From NCBI GenBank assembly GCA_011390805.1, contig JAABRT010000032.1:1-35394 (forward strand): DNA of 35,394 nucleotides, given 5' to 3'. The stretch's first letter is position 1. Each line of letters begins with the position of its first letter. Positions 7,207-15,941 of this stretch are shown here, piece by piece. Source of the stretch: Gemmatimonas sp. GTDB lineage: Bacteria; Gemmatimonadota; Gemmatimonadetes; Gemmatimonadales; Gemmatimonadaceae. The notes beneath the pieces are model-generated. The model was not told the origin of the DNA, searched no databases, and saw nothing but the letters and a program-made list of their open reading frames with translations. Made by a program: the position numbers and the translations under genes.

Positions 7207-8601
7207 TTACACACGGTAGCGCGGATTGGGGCGCGGCAGCAAATCCCATTCGCGCCGGGCCTCATCACTGCCGGGCCGTCCCAGCATCGCGTACGCAAAC
7301 TGCTTGCCGAGTTCTACCCCCGGCTGGTCAAAGGCGTTCACCTCGTACAGCTCACCGGCGTACGCCGTGGCCAACTCAAACAGGTACAGCAGCGCACCCA
7401 CGGTACGCGCGTCAACCGTGGGCACTTCAATCGTGAAGTTCAGTCGCCCGCGAGCCGCCAGCGCGCCGGCGGTGGCCTGTCGTTCAATATCAAGCAGCTG
7501 GCCGAGCGTCTGTCCGCCCAGGTAAGCGAGCTCAGGTCGGTCGCTGTGGCGTGATGGGATCTTGCCCTGTGCTGCCTTGCCATCTACCGCGATAAAGCAA
7601 ACCGTCTTGTCGAGCGGCCCCTCCATAAACAGCTGCACCTGCGCGTGCTGATCGGTGGCTCCCACCGCGGGCAGTGGAGTAGGCCCAACGCTGGTACCAT
7701 CGGGACGGATCTTGCCCAGACTTTCGGCCCACAGCTGCACAAACCACGACGCAATCTCGCGCAGACCATCGGCGTAGGGCATGAGGGTGTGTATATGCGC
7801 CCCGTGCTTCGTATCGGCCAACCACTGCAGCACCGCAAAGACGCCGGCCGGATTGGACGCCAGCTCGCCGGTATTGCAACGTGCAGCGCACTCCGCTGCG
7901 CCGCCGAGCAAGGCGCGCACATCTACACCGATCAGCGCTGCGGGCAACATGCCCACTGCCGTGAGTACACTGAAGCGGCCACCCACATTTGATGGAATAT
8001 CAAGCGTGGTAATGCCTTCGGCACGCGCGATCGCACGCAAGGCACCGACTTCGGGATCGGTCACAAACACCATCTGCGATTTCGCCGCTTCCTCCCCCAC
8101 CGACGCCTCGAGCGCGTCCCGCACGATGAGATACTGCGCCATGGTTTCCACCGTGCCGCCCGACTTGGAGATCACAATCACCAGTGTTCTCGCCAGCGCG
8201 AGCCGTGCCAGTGTGGCCGCGATGGTCGCCGGATCCACATTATCGAGCACATGCAGCCGCGGATAACCTTGGCGAGCTGCGGCGTCGAGTTCGTTCCAAT
8301 GCGGCGGTCGCAGCGCCGATCGCAGCGCGATCGGTCCGAGCGCCGAGCCACCGATGCCGAGCAGCAGCACGTCGTCTACGCGTCCGCCAAAACGACGCGC
8401 TACCGTGAGTGTTTCGGCGATCAGCGCGTCATTGGTGGGCAGATCAATAAATCCAAGCGTGCCCGCCACATGCTGTACCTGCACACGGTCAAACGCCACC
8501 CGGAACCGCTCTGCGCCTGCCGTCCATTGCTCTTCAGTGATGCCACGACCGTTGGGCAGTGGACCAGCCATCATATTGGTGAAATCAATGGAAAGCGGCA
8601 T
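7207..8601 (-). CDS. pgi: Glucose-6-phosphate isomerase
   Basis: This cytoplasmic enzyme interconverts glucose 6-phosphate and fructose 6-phosphate. The 464-residue length matches the shorter Bacillus-type enzymes rather than the ~550-residue E. coli type. Visible motifs are GIGGSALGP, the sugar-phosphate binding segment VIVISKSGGTVET, GGRFSVLTAVG, and the C-terminal region with FDQPGVELGKQ that carries the active-site Lys and Gln. It lies 38 bp downstream of the PhnP-like gene and before fba, on the same strand as pyk and tal, so it probably belongs to a sugar-phosphate operon. The ribosome binding site is weak. Confidence 0.96.
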   Translation of the reverse strand: MPLSIDFTNMMAGPLPNGRGITEEQWTAGAERFRVAFDRVQVQHVAGTLGFIDLPTNDALIAETLTVARRFGGRVDDVLLLGIGGSALGPIALRSALRPPHWNELDAAARQGYPRLHVLDNVDPATIAATLARLALARTLVIVISKSGGTVETMAQYLIVRDALEASVGEEAAKSQMVFVTDPEVGALRAIARAEGITTLDIPSNVGGRFSVLTAVGMLPAALIGVDVRALLGGAAECAARCNTGELASNPAGVFAVLQWLADTKHGAHIHTLMPYADGLREIASWFVQLWAESLGKIRPDGTSVGPTPLPAVGATDQHAQVQLFMEGPLDKTVCFIAVDGKAAQGKIPSRHSDRPELAYLGGQTLGQLLDIERQATAGALAARGRLNFTIEVPTVDARTVGALLYLFELATAYAGELYEVNAFDQPGVELGKQFAYAMLGRPGSDEARREWDLLPRPNPRYRV

Positions 8602-8639
8602 AACCTGGTCGCGGGAAAAAGGAAAACGGGAAGCTGCGC

Positions 8640-9422
8640 TCAGTCGGCAACGGTAATGGTGAGCCCGTCGTAACCGGGCGCGATACCGTCGGGCAAACTG
8701 GCCGCCAGTGCTTCATGTGAGTTTTCGTGGGTAAGGTGCGTGAAAAACGTGCGCGATGCACCAATGCGTTGTGCCATCGCAACCGCTTCGGGGATGGACA
8801 GATGCGTGGGGTGCGGATTCCGGAACAGCGCGTTGAGAATCAGCACGTCCACGCCGCGCAACGCGTCCACGACTTCGTCACTCAGCGTCTTTGCGTCGGT
8901 CACATAGGCAAAGCGTCCAATGCGAAACGCCAGCACACTCACTCGGCCGTGCGGCACAGCCAGCGGCAGCACGTTCGCGTCGCCCACAACAAACGCCGTA
9001 CCGGCTTCTACCGTGTGCATGGTGCCTTCAGGCTTGGTGGTGCCTGCCAACGGCCGCATGCTGGGATCCACCACATACGGAAAACGCGTCGCAATCGTGT
9101 CGAGCGTTTCGCGTGATCCGTACAGCGGTAGCGCGCGCCCGTTTTTGACACTGAGCGAACGCAAGTCATCAATGCCGTGAATATGATCGGCGTGCTCATG
9201 CGTGTAGAGCACCGCATCAGCGTCACCAATGCCAGCCGCCACCAACTGCAATCGCAACTCCGGTGGCGTATCAATCAGCAACCGGGTGCCGCCCGCCGTC
9301 TGCACAAACGCTGCGCAGCGCGATCGGCGATCACGCGGATCATCCGAAGTGCACACGGCGCAGGTGCAGCCGATTTGCGGCACACCAAAGCTTGTCCCGG
9401 TACCGAGCAGCGTGACAATCAC
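8640..9422 (-). CDS. PhnP-like metallo-beta-lactamase-fold hydrolase
   Basis: The 260-residue product opens with IVTLLGTGTSFGVP and a Cys cluster (GCTCAVC) followed by DDPRDRRSR, the structural zinc site of PhnP-type proteins. The catalytic dinuclear metal site is THEHADHIHG, with later ligands in PHGRVS, YVTDAK and THLTHE. PhnP is a phosphoribosyl cyclic phosphodiesterase in phosphonate use, but no other phn gene is present here. Many relatives have no assigned substrate. I start it at the GTG at 9422, 13 bp after the pyk stop codon, with GAGGG upstream; the longer frame to 9482 would overlap pyk. Its place between pyk and pgi suggests a role with sugar phosphates, possibly repair or housekeeping, which is inference. 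Confidence 0.85.
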   Translation of the reverse strand: MIVTLLGTGTSFGVPQIGCTCAVCTSDDPRDRRSRCAAFVQTAGGTRLLIDTPPELRLQLVAAGIGDADAVLYTHEHADHIHGIDDLRSLSVKNGRALPLYGSRETLDTIATRFPYVVDPSMRPLAGTTKPEGTMHTVEAGTAFVVGDANVLPLAVPHGRVSVLAFRIGRFAYVTDAKTLSDEVVDALRGVDVLILNALFRNPHPTHLSIPEAVAMAQRIGASRTFFTHLTHENSHEALAASLPDGIAPGYDGLTITVAD

Positions 9423-9435
9423 GCTGTCAACGCCC

Positions 9436-10938
9436 TCACACGACCTCGACCTTGAGCAGATTGGTTGTACCGGGCACGTCAAACGGTGCGCCCGCTGTCA
9501 CAATCACGCGATCACCCGTTACGGCGAGATTGAGTTCGGTCGCGTCACGCAGCGCCATAGCCACCATGTGGTCGTACCCACGTGCGGTGGGCACGAGGCG
9601 CGGAATCACTCCCCACACCAGCGACAGCTGACGGCAGACGCGCGGCTCATCGGTAAGAGCGAGAATGGGCACCGCCGGACGGTGCGACGATACAATGCGC
9701 GCGCTGAAACCGCTCTTGGTGAACACCACCACCAGCGGCGCGTGCAACATGCGCACGGCAGCAGTGGTTGCAGCAGCAATCGCCTCTTCGGTGTTCACGG
9801 CCCCATCAAAGCGATGTTCAATGCGCTGTGCGTACGGCGGTCGCGGGCTCGATTCAATTTCAAGAATGATGCGGCGCATCGCTTCCACGGCCAGTCGCGG
9901 GTACGCTCCGGCCGCTGTTTCGGCCGACAACATGACCGCGTCGGTACCGTCGAGAATGGCGTTGGCTACATCGCTGGCTTCCGCTCGTGTGGGACGCGGA
10001 TGCGTGATCATTGATTCGAGCATCTGCGTAGCCGTGATCACCGGACGCCCGAGGCGGTTCGCGAGTGCGATAATGCGCTTCTGGGCAATCGGGACCTCTT
10101 CAAAGGGCAGCTCAACACCCAGATCGCCACGCGCCACCATCACGGCGTCACTCGCGCGCAGAATCTCTTCAATGTTCTGGAGTGCGACGTCCTTTTCGAT
10201 CTTGGCAACCACCAGCATGTGCTTTGGAATCAACGCGCGCAGCTCGTTGATATCGGCGGCCACGCGCACAAAACTGAGCGCGACAGCATCCAGATCGTGT
10301 GTGACGGCGAAGGCCAGGTCCGCGCGATCCTTGTCCGTAAGCGACGGCGCCGACACGTGGGCGCCCGGCAGATTCATGCCCTTGTTGCTGGTGAGCGTTC
10401 CGCCATGCAATACGCGGCAGTGCACCACGTCACCCTCAACCGCGGTCACGGCAACTTCGATCAGTCCATCATTGATGAGCACCCGCTTGCCGGGCGCGAC
10501 ATCCTGGGCCAACAGATGATGCGTAACCGGAATCTGATCGCCGGTAGCCGATGCTTCCGGTGCCAGCGCAATCTGGTCGCCTTCATTCAGTTCAACTGGC
10601 GCCGGCAGCATTCCAATACGAATACGCGGCCCCTGCAAGTCGCCCAGAATGGCTACGGCGCGTCCAAGCTCCGCCGCCACGCGACGCACATCGGCAATCG
10701 TGCGCGCATGCTGTTCATGCGTGCCGTGGGAAAAGTTGATGCGCGCGACATCGAGCCCTGATTGAATCAGGTCCCGGATCATGTCCGGCGTGTTGCTTGC
10801 CGGTCCGAGCGTACCCACGATCTTGGTGCGCGGAAAAATGCGGCGTTGCTTGTTCACCGACCATGTGGTGGTGTCGGCGTACGGTCGACCGGCTTCTTCG
10901 GGACCGGTGCGCGGAATGCTGATCACATCTTCGCTCAC
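9436..10938 (-). CDS. pyk: Pyruvate kinase
   Basis: Pyruvate kinase makes pyruvate and ATP from phosphoenolpyruvate and ADP. In the 500-residue product the family segments are TKIVGTLGPASNT, DVARINFSHG, KIEKDVALQNIEEI, VARGDLGVELPFE and ITATQMLESMI, and the allosteric C-terminal domain is complete. An extra ~35-residue N-terminal segment precedes the catalytic barrel. The start codon is GTG and overlaps the tal stop codon (GTGA), and GGAGG within the end of tal provides the ribosome binding site, so translation is probably coupled to tal. The PhnP-like gene follows after 13 bp. Confidence 0.97.
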   Translation of the reverse strand: MSEDVISIPRTGPEEAGRPYADTTTWSVNKQRRIFPRTKIVGTLGPASNTPDMIRDLIQSGLDVARINFSHGTHEQHARTIADVRRVAAELGRAVAILGDLQGPRIRIGMLPAPVELNEGDQIALAPEASATGDQIPVTHHLLAQDVAPGKRVLINDGLIEVAVTAVEGDVVHCRVLHGGTLTSNKGMNLPGAHVSAPSLTDKDRADLAFAVTHDLDAVALSFVRVAADINELRALIPKHMLVVAKIEKDVALQNIEEILRASDAVMVARGDLGVELPFEEVPIAQKRIIALANRLGRPVITATQMLESMITHPRPTRAEASDVANAILDGTDAVMLSAETAAGAYPRLAVEAMRRIILEIESSPRPPYAQRIEHRFDGAVNTEEAIAAATTAAVRMLHAPLVVVFTKSGFSARIVSSHRPAVPILALTDEPRVCRQLSLVWGVIPRLVPTARGYDHMVAMALRDATELNLAVTGDRVIVTAGAPFDVPGTTNLLKVEVV

Positions 10939-12074
10939 TGTGCACCTCCGGCATGTGCCAGCTGCGCGCGCTTGGCCGACAAGCCGGCAAGCAACGTGTC
11001 AAACGATTTCGCAAACGACTGCAGCCCCTCGGCCAGCAGCTGGTCGGTGACCGCCGCCAGATCAATGCCGTGCGACGTGAGCATGGCGAGATGTGTTTGC
11101 GCATCGGCTACGTTCACGTCAACCGTACGATGCACTTCGCCATGATCGCGAAAAGCTTCGAGCGTGGCCGGCGGCAACGTGTTGACGGAATCGGGACCGA
11201 TCAACGCTTCCACGTACAGCACATCGCGATACGCGGGATTCTTGGTGCTGGTGCTGGCCCAGAGCGGACGCTGGACCCGTGCACCTGAAGCTTCGAGCAA
11301 CGCCCAGCGGGACCCGCTGAACTGCTCCGAGAACAACCGGTACGCCATTTGTGCGTTGGCAATGGCCGTGCGGCCAAGCAGCGCGCTGAGCGCGGCACGA
11401 TCCGCTTCAGAGGCGTCGGCCAGGCGCGCGTTGATCATGGCGTCTACCGTGTTGTCTACGCGGCTCACAAAGAAGCTGGCCACGGAAGCCACATGCTTGA
11501 CCGAATGTCCCGCTGCGATGCGCTGTTCAAGCCCTGACAGATACGCTTCAATGACATCGGCGTGCGCCGACGTGCTGAAGAGCAGCGTCACATTCACATT
11601 CAAGCCGTCGGCAATCAGCTGTTGTACAGCTTTCACGCCCTGTGGCGTGCCCGGCACCTTGATCATGAGATTGGGTCGGTTCACGGCCGCCCACAACCGG
11701 TGCGCCTCAGCGACCGTGCCCGCAGCGTCGTGTGCCAGGTCCGGCCCCACTTCAAGCGACACGTAGCCATCGCGTGCGTCGGTGCTCGCATATACGCCCG
11801 CAAAGGCATCACAGGCGTGCTGCACATCGGTGGTAGCCAGTCGCTCGAAACAATCACGCGCAGAAAAATCGGCGGGCAGCGAAGCCAGTTCGGCATCGTA
11901 GGCGGTGCCGTCGGCCAGCGCCTTCTCGAAAATCGTTGGATTGGACGTCATGCCCATGAGCGCGTCATCACGAATACGCCGGGCAAGTTCGCCATCGTGC
12001 AACATCGTACGTTCAATAAAATCGAGCCAGGGAGCGGTTCCGGCATCGCGGAGCGCGTGTAAACGAGTGGTCAT
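10935..12074 (-). CDS. tal: Transaldolase, long (Actinobacteria/Cyanobacteria) type
   Basis: Transaldolase moves a three-carbon unit between sugar phosphates in the non-oxidative pentose phosphate pathway. The 379-residue product has SNPTIFEKAL near the N-terminus, the Schiff-base lysine in NLMIKVPGTPQG, NVNVTLLFS and VASFFVSRVD, the pattern of the longer transaldolase class. The start at 12074 (MTTRLHALRDAG) fits family alignments; upstream residues of the open frame do not. The stop codon overlaps the pyk start codon. The 112-bp leader contains short tandem repeats (see 12140-12175). Confidence 0.95.
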   Translation of the reverse strand: MTTRLHALRDAGTAPWLDFIERTMLHDGELARRIRDDALMGMTSNPTIFEKALADGTAYDAELASLPADFSARDCFERLATTDVQHACDAFAGVYASTDARDGYVSLEVGPDLAHDAAGTVAEAHRLWAAVNRPNLMIKVPGTPQGVKAVQQLIADGLNVNVTLLFSTSAHADVIEAYLSGLEQRIAAGHSVKHVASVASFFVSRVDNTVDAMINARLADASEADRAALSALLGRTAIANAQMAYRLFSEQFSGSRWALLEASGARVQRPLWASTSTKNPAYRDVLYVEALIGPDSVNTLPPATLEAFRDHGEVHRTVDVNVADAQTHLAMLTSHGIDLAAVTDQLLAEGLQSFAKSFDTLLAGLSAKRAQLAHAGGAQ

Positions 12075-12139
12075 GAGCTGAGAGCTGAGCTGCTGAAAAG
12101 AGCCGGGGAAAAAGCGCGCCGCGCCATTCGCGTCGCGTG

Positions 12140-12175
12140 ATTGCGTGTTGTATTGCGTGTTGTATTGCCTGTTGC
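12140..12175. repeat. 12-bp tandem repeat in the tal leader
   Basis: Three adjacent copies of a 12-mer: attgcgtgttgt at 12140 and 12152, exact, and attgcctgttgc at 12164 with two changes. It lies in the 112-bp space between the DUF2911 stop codon and the transaldolase start. A second short repeat (gagctgagagctgagctg) sits closer to the start codon, at about 12075-12092. The function is unknown; it could be a protein-binding site, or a leftover of slippage. Confidence 0.85.
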
Positions 12176-12186
12176 GCGAATGGAAC

Positions 12187-12789
12187 TCAGGGGGCGGCCG
12201 AAAACGGGACCATTGCGTCAACCGTGCCCCATTGCACGCGCAGCACACCGCTCAACGGCGCGTCGGCGCCGCCGGGCTCAAGCGTGATCTGCAAACCGGT
12301 GAGCGCGTCCGTGCGGCGCTGCAATGTCATGGGGATGCGTACAAGGTCCATCGTGGCATCGTACTCCGTGCCCCACTGTCCGGTTTTTTTGTTCACGATC
12401 AGCTGCATTGACGTTTCGGTGGCCAGTGCAAAAAGTGTGTACTGGCCTTTTGGCACACGCTGCCCTCCGATGTCCAGATCCAGTTCCGTTGACAGTGCTG
12501 TTGCTTCGTTCGCACCCAAACGCCACACGGCGCCATACGGAATCAGCCCACCGGCGACATCCCGACCGCGCGCGTGAGGCTGGCCGTAGTTCACGCTGAC
12601 CGTCAGAGGCGCCGGACGTTGCGCGGGCGGAGTGCCGCGCGGTACAACGGCGGTGAAGGTGATGACCGAAGTTGCGCGTCCACTTGGCGCAACGCGATAC
12701 GTGGACTGCGCCGCAAGCTGTGCGTCAGCCAACAGCGAAAGCGACACTAACGCGACAGCAAGACGCACTGCAACACGAGATGTGATCAT
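12187..12789 (-). CDS. Secreted DUF2911 domain-containing protein
   Basis: The 200-residue product begins with a signal peptide (SRVAVRLAVALVSLSLLADAQLAAQ; hydrophobic core at residues 6-22 and an Ala-Gln cut region). The DUF2911 domain follows, with VSVNYGQPHARGRDV, GGLIPYGAVWRLGANEAT, VPKGQYTLFAL and the NKKTGQWGTEYD segment. DUF2911 proteins are secreted beta-rich proteins of unknown activity, common in Bacteroidota and related phyla. The ATG at 12789 is chosen because it places the signal peptide at the N-terminus; the frame extends to 12837. The gene is upstream of tal on the same strand but separated by 112 bp, so cotranscription is uncertain. Confidence 0.88.
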   Translation of the reverse strand: MITSRVAVRLAVALVSLSLLADAQLAAQSTYRVAPSGRATSVITFTAVVPRGTPPAQRPAPLTVSVNYGQPHARGRDVAGGLIPYGAVWRLGANEATALSTELDLDIGGQRVPKGQYTLFALATETSMQLIVNKKTGQWGTEYDATMDLVRIPMTLQRRTDALTGLQITLEPGGADAPLSGVLRVQWGTVDAMVPFSAAP

Positions 12790-12898
12790 TGGAAGCACCG
12801 GAAAAACAACGGAGATGTTACCGAGATTGGAACCCACAGGGCGGGTTCATCGTCCTGAAGCATGGTAATGTACCAGATTAGCTGGCCGCGAGGGTGTC

Positions 12899-12936
12899 GG
12901 CCGGTCGTGACGCGCCCGCGACGGACCGGTCTTTTT
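12899..12936 (+). terminator. Terminator-like hairpin in the leader of the S41 gene
   Basis: On the plus strand GNCCGGTC (12899-12906) pairs with GACCGGTC (12924-12931), an eight-pair stem with one G-U pair, and the run TCTTTTT follows (12930-12936). No gene on the plus strand lies upstream, so it does not end a known transcript. It sits 35 bp before the GTG start of the S41 lipoprotein and could act as a leader attenuator or be fortuitous. The rest of the 181-bp divergent space shows no convincing promoter. Confidence 0.45.
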
Positions 12937-12970
12937 CGCGCTTCCGTCGTTCCTCTTAATCCGCCCGCCT

Positions 12971-14416
12971 GTGATTCCTCTCTTCGACCTTCAGCGAGCC
13001 TGGCGCCCGGGATTGCTCACGCTCTGTGCAGTGATCACCGTCACCGCCTGCCGCACCGCATCGCCACGCAGCGGCGTCGCGCCCAATGGAGCGGCCGTGG
13101 CCGCCGCCGACTCAGCAGGGAAGCCTGCGCCCAGTGAGATGCCGGCCATTGAACCCCTGGCCACCTTCGACACCGCCTGGGCTATCATCGAACGAACGCA
13201 CTGGGATACGGCCTACAACGGAGTAAACTGGACAGCGCTGCGCGACTCGTTGCGCCCTCGCGCCGCTGCCGCCCGAACGCAGGGTGAACTGCGGCGCGTG
13301 CTCATGCAGATGGTGGGTTCGCTCAACCAGTCGCACTTCTCGATTATTCCACAGGAAATCAGCGACGTGGCCACCGGCGGTGCCCAGAGCAGCTCGGCGG
13401 CGCGTGACGCGCAGGTAGGACTCACGGTGCGATGGATTGATGACGAGGTGGTTGTCACCGCCGTGGATTCGGGCAGTGCGGCCGATCGCGCCGGTGTGCG
13501 CAGCGGATGGATTCTGCGTGCGGTGGAGCAGGATTCGATCGCTTATATCGTACGTGGCTTACCGGAAGACATGGACCCGAGACGGGTGGCCCTCACCGCA
13601 TTCAGCTTGTCGGAAAACGCGCTGCGAGGCGCGGTAGGCAGCACGGTAAACGCCACCTTTATTGACGAGGCCGGAGCGGTTCAGACACGTGCAATGCAGC
13701 GCGAAGCGCTGCGCGGTCAGCTCGTCAAGTTCGGCAACCTGCCCCCCCAGCTTTCCCGTCTCGACTGGGAACGTCGTGAGGTTGAGGGGAAAACCATTGG
13801 TGTGATCAGCTTCAATATCTGGATGCCCGTGCTCGTTCGCGAGTTTGATCTGGCCATGGACTCCCTGCGCAACAGTGATGGCATCATCATTGACGTGCGT
13901 GGCAACTTTGGTGGTGTCGGCGGCATGTCGATGGGCATCGCTGGTCATTTTGTTGACACCGTGATCCCGGTGGGGCTCATGAAAACCCGCGCGCAGGAGA
14001 TCAAGTTCGCCATCAATCCGCGTCGCGTGAACACCGCCAATCAACGCGTCACGCCATTTGCCGGACCGGTGGCGATTGTCGTCGACGAGCTGTCCATCAG
14101 CACCACCGAGATTTTTGCCGGCGGTATGCAGTCGTTGTCACGGGCACGTATCATCGGCAGCCAGACGGCCGGCCAGGCGCTTCCGGCGGTGGCCGAACGC
14201 CTGCCCAACGGTGACATTCTGTATCACGCCATCGCAAATTTCCTGTCGCCATCCGGCGCCAGCATTGAAGGAGACGGCGTTTTTCCTGACGAACGCATCA
14301 CCCTGTCGCGCGACGCGCTGCGCAACGGACGCGATCCGGCGCTGGAAGCCGCACTCACGTGGGCCGCGAATGCACCTCCTCCCGGAGCTGTAACCGGACC
14401 GCGCATTACCCCGTAG
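12971..14416 (+). CDS. S41-family peptidase-like lipoprotein
   Basis: The 481-residue product starts at GTG and has a lipoprotein signal with lipobox VTAC (Cys27). An N-terminal helical region (about 60-125) is followed by a PDZ-like domain (about 147-240; ADRAGVRSGWIL) and the S41 domain with IIIDVRGNFGGVGG and VDELSISTTEIFAGGM. The nucleophile is predicted to be Ser377 in STTE. The lysine expected 25 residues later in C-terminal processing proteases is Gln402, so it is either a tricorn/IRBP-like S41 enzyme using other residues or an inactive relative. It is likely periplasmic and anchored to a membrane. It is divergent from the DUF2911 gene and followed by a LolA-like secreted protein after 92 bp. 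Confidence 0.88.
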   Translation: MIPLFDLQRAWRPGLLTLCAVITVTACRTASPRSGVAPNGAAVAAADSAGKPAPSEMPAIEPLATFDTAWAIIERTHWDTAYNGVNWTALRDSLRPRAAAARTQGELRRVLMQMVGSLNQSHFSIIPQEISDVATGGAQSSSAARDAQVGLTVRWIDDEVVVTAVDSGSAADRAGVRSGWILRAVEQDSIAYIVRGLPEDMDPRRVALTAFSLSENALRGAVGSTVNATFIDEAGAVQTRAMQREALRGQLVKFGNLPPQLSRLDWERREVEGKTIGVISFNIWMPVLVREFDLAMDSLRNSDGIIIDVRGNFGGVGGMSMGIAGHFVDTVIPVGLMKTRAQEIKFAINPRRVNTANQRVTPFAGPVAIVVDELSISTTEIFAGGMQSLSRARIIGSQTAGQALPAVAERLPNGDILYHAIANFLSPSGASIEGDGVFPDERITLSRDALRNGRDPALEAALTWAANAPPPGAVTGPRITP

Positions 14417-14508
14417 TGTAGGAAGGCCCGGTGTTCACAAGCGCTGAGCACCGTTCAGCAGCGAACGCGTTTCGATTCGCACAGACCATTTTACGGAGCA
14501 GCATTCAT

Positions 14509-15270
14509 ATGAAGCAGATTACGCGCGCATTCGTGGCAGCATTCGCCGTGTCCACGATCACGCTTCCGGCGCTCGCTGGCGCTCAGGCGCTGCCGTCGGC
14601 CAAGGAAGTTCTCGACCGGCACGTAGCCGCCATCGGTGGTCTCGATGCGATTACCGCCATCACATCACTGCAGCAGAGCGGCACCATGGAGATGGCTGCA
14701 ATGGGTCTCTCCGCGGAACTGTCGCTGGCCGCGGCCAAGCCCAATAAAATGGCCATGACGATGTCGATTCCGGGCATCGGCGAAATGCAGCAGGGCTTCA
14801 ATGGCGAGATCGGCTGGGACAACAACCCGATGTCGGGACCGCGTCTCGCCGAAGGCGAAGAGCTGCTCAATCGCAAGGAATCCTCAAGCTTCCTGGAAAG
14901 CTTCGGCGTTTTTGATCCGGACCGTTTCACGAGCATGGAAGTGGTAGAAAAGACCACGTACGCCGGCGAAGACGCCTACAAGGTCAAGCTGGTGCGCAAG
15001 GTCGGCCGTGAGAGCACGGAGTTCTTCTCGGTTGCAACGGGGCTGCGCATCGGTTCGCAGACCACCGCCGTTTCGCCCATGGGTGAAATGGAGATCAACG
15101 CCGTACTCTCCGACTACAAGCAGTTTGGCAACGTCAAGCTGCCCACCAGAATGTCACAGTCGCAGGCCGGTCAGGACATCGTGATGACCTTCAGCAACGT
15201 GAAGTTCAATGAAGTCACCGATGCCGCGTTTGCATTGCCGGAAGCAGTCAAGGCGCTCGTCAAGCCGTAA
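14509..15270 (+). CDS. Secreted LolA-like outer membrane lipoprotein-sorting-type protein
   Basis: The 253-residue product begins with a signal peptide (MKQITRAFVAAFAVS, then LPALAGAQA). The mature part starts with SAKEVLDRHVAAIGGLDAI, a helix seen at the front of many LolA/LppX-fold or M16-associated secreted proteins, followed by beta-rich segments. Such proteins are predicted to bind lipid or lipoprotein acyl chains, but the function of this subgroup is not established. The start at 14509 is preceded by GGAG and gives a proper signal peptide; the open frame to 14431 does not. The gene follows the S41 lipoprotein on the same strand and converges with the next gene, 12 bp away. Confidence 0.75.
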   Translation: MKQITRAFVAAFAVSTITLPALAGAQALPSAKEVLDRHVAAIGGLDAITAITSLQQSGTMEMAAMGLSAELSLAAAKPNKMAMTMSIPGIGEMQQGFNGEIGWDNNPMSGPRLAEGEELLNRKESSSFLESFGVFDPDRFTSMEVVEKTTYAGEDAYKVKLVRKVGRESTEFFSVATGLRIGSQTTAVSPMGEMEINAVLSDYKQFGNVKLPTRMSQSQAGQDIVMTFSNVKFNEVTDAAFALPEAVKALVKP

Positions 15271-15281
15271 CTGCTACTGCA

Positions 15282-15905
15282 TCAGGGTGTGGGATATACA
15301 AACACGGGATAGTCCCGATCCCACACCCGACCATCCGTGAGTTCGAGTCGGGCTGAGCATGTCCACTGACGTGTCCAGCCCGACTCGAATCGCGAAGGCG
15401 GTACTCCAGGCGGCAAACTCACGTCGGCCATGAACTCCCGCACCTCGCCGGCGCGCAGCAGCGGCGTCCCAAGCTCAGCATCAACCGCCCACGCGGTACC
15501 GGCCGGCCCCGACCGGGAGTCACGCCACGAAAAGGTGAATGACACCAACTGGAGCGTGCCCTCTTTGCGCGGCGTGATGCGCAGCGTGACCACCGAGACA
15601 TCGCCCGGCACATGATCGAGCGGTGGACCCACAAGTGTGATGTCGCCAATCTGCCGCCAGGCGCGAAAGAACTCACGGTGTTCGTACCACGTTTTCCACG
15701 CCATTGAGCACGCCAGCAGTCCCACAATGATTGCCGTCAGCGCTTCACCGGTTACGGCAACACCTATCAATCCGCCAATCAGCAACACCGAACCGGCGAG
15801 AAACCAGAACACGGAATGGCGCACTTCGCTGCGCTGCGTGATTGGCCCCCACTGTTCCCGGGCCAGCGAGCGGTAAAAATCAGTTTTGGTACCGAGTACC
15901 GTCAT
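15282..15905 (-). CDS. Hypothetical two-TM membrane protein
   Basis: I do not recognise a named family. The 207-residue product has a cytoplasmic N-terminus, two adjacent hydrophobic helices (about residues 32-51 and 54-68), then a soluble C-terminal part of about 130 residues rich in beta-strand-like patterns (DVSVVTLRITP, LQLVSFTFSWRD, GEVREFMADVSLPP). The soluble part resembles an immunoglobulin-like or surface-facing domain, but this is only an impression. It lies downstream of the TolB-like gene (36 bp gap) on the same strand and converges with the LolA-like gene. Coding is supported by consistent high-GC third positions and lack of a better overlapping frame. Confidence 0.7.
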   Translation of the reverse strand: MTVLGTKTDFYRSLAREQWGPITQRSEVRHSVFWFLAGSVLLIGGLIGVAVTGEALTAIIVGLLACSMAWKTWYEHREFFRAWRQIGDITLVGPPLDHVPGDVSVVTLRITPRKEGTLQLVSFTFSWRDSRSGPAGTAWAVDAELGTPLLRAGEVREFMADVSLPPGVPPSRFESGWTRQWTCSARLELTDGRVWDRDYPVFVYPTP

Positions 15906-15941
15906 AAATCTGGTATTGAGTCACGCGCGGTAGTCCGCTGC

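Noticed and set aside
13559-14044. 161-residue frame antisense to the S41 gene
   Set aside because: It has no ribosome binding site or domain and lies wholly within a strong coding sequence.
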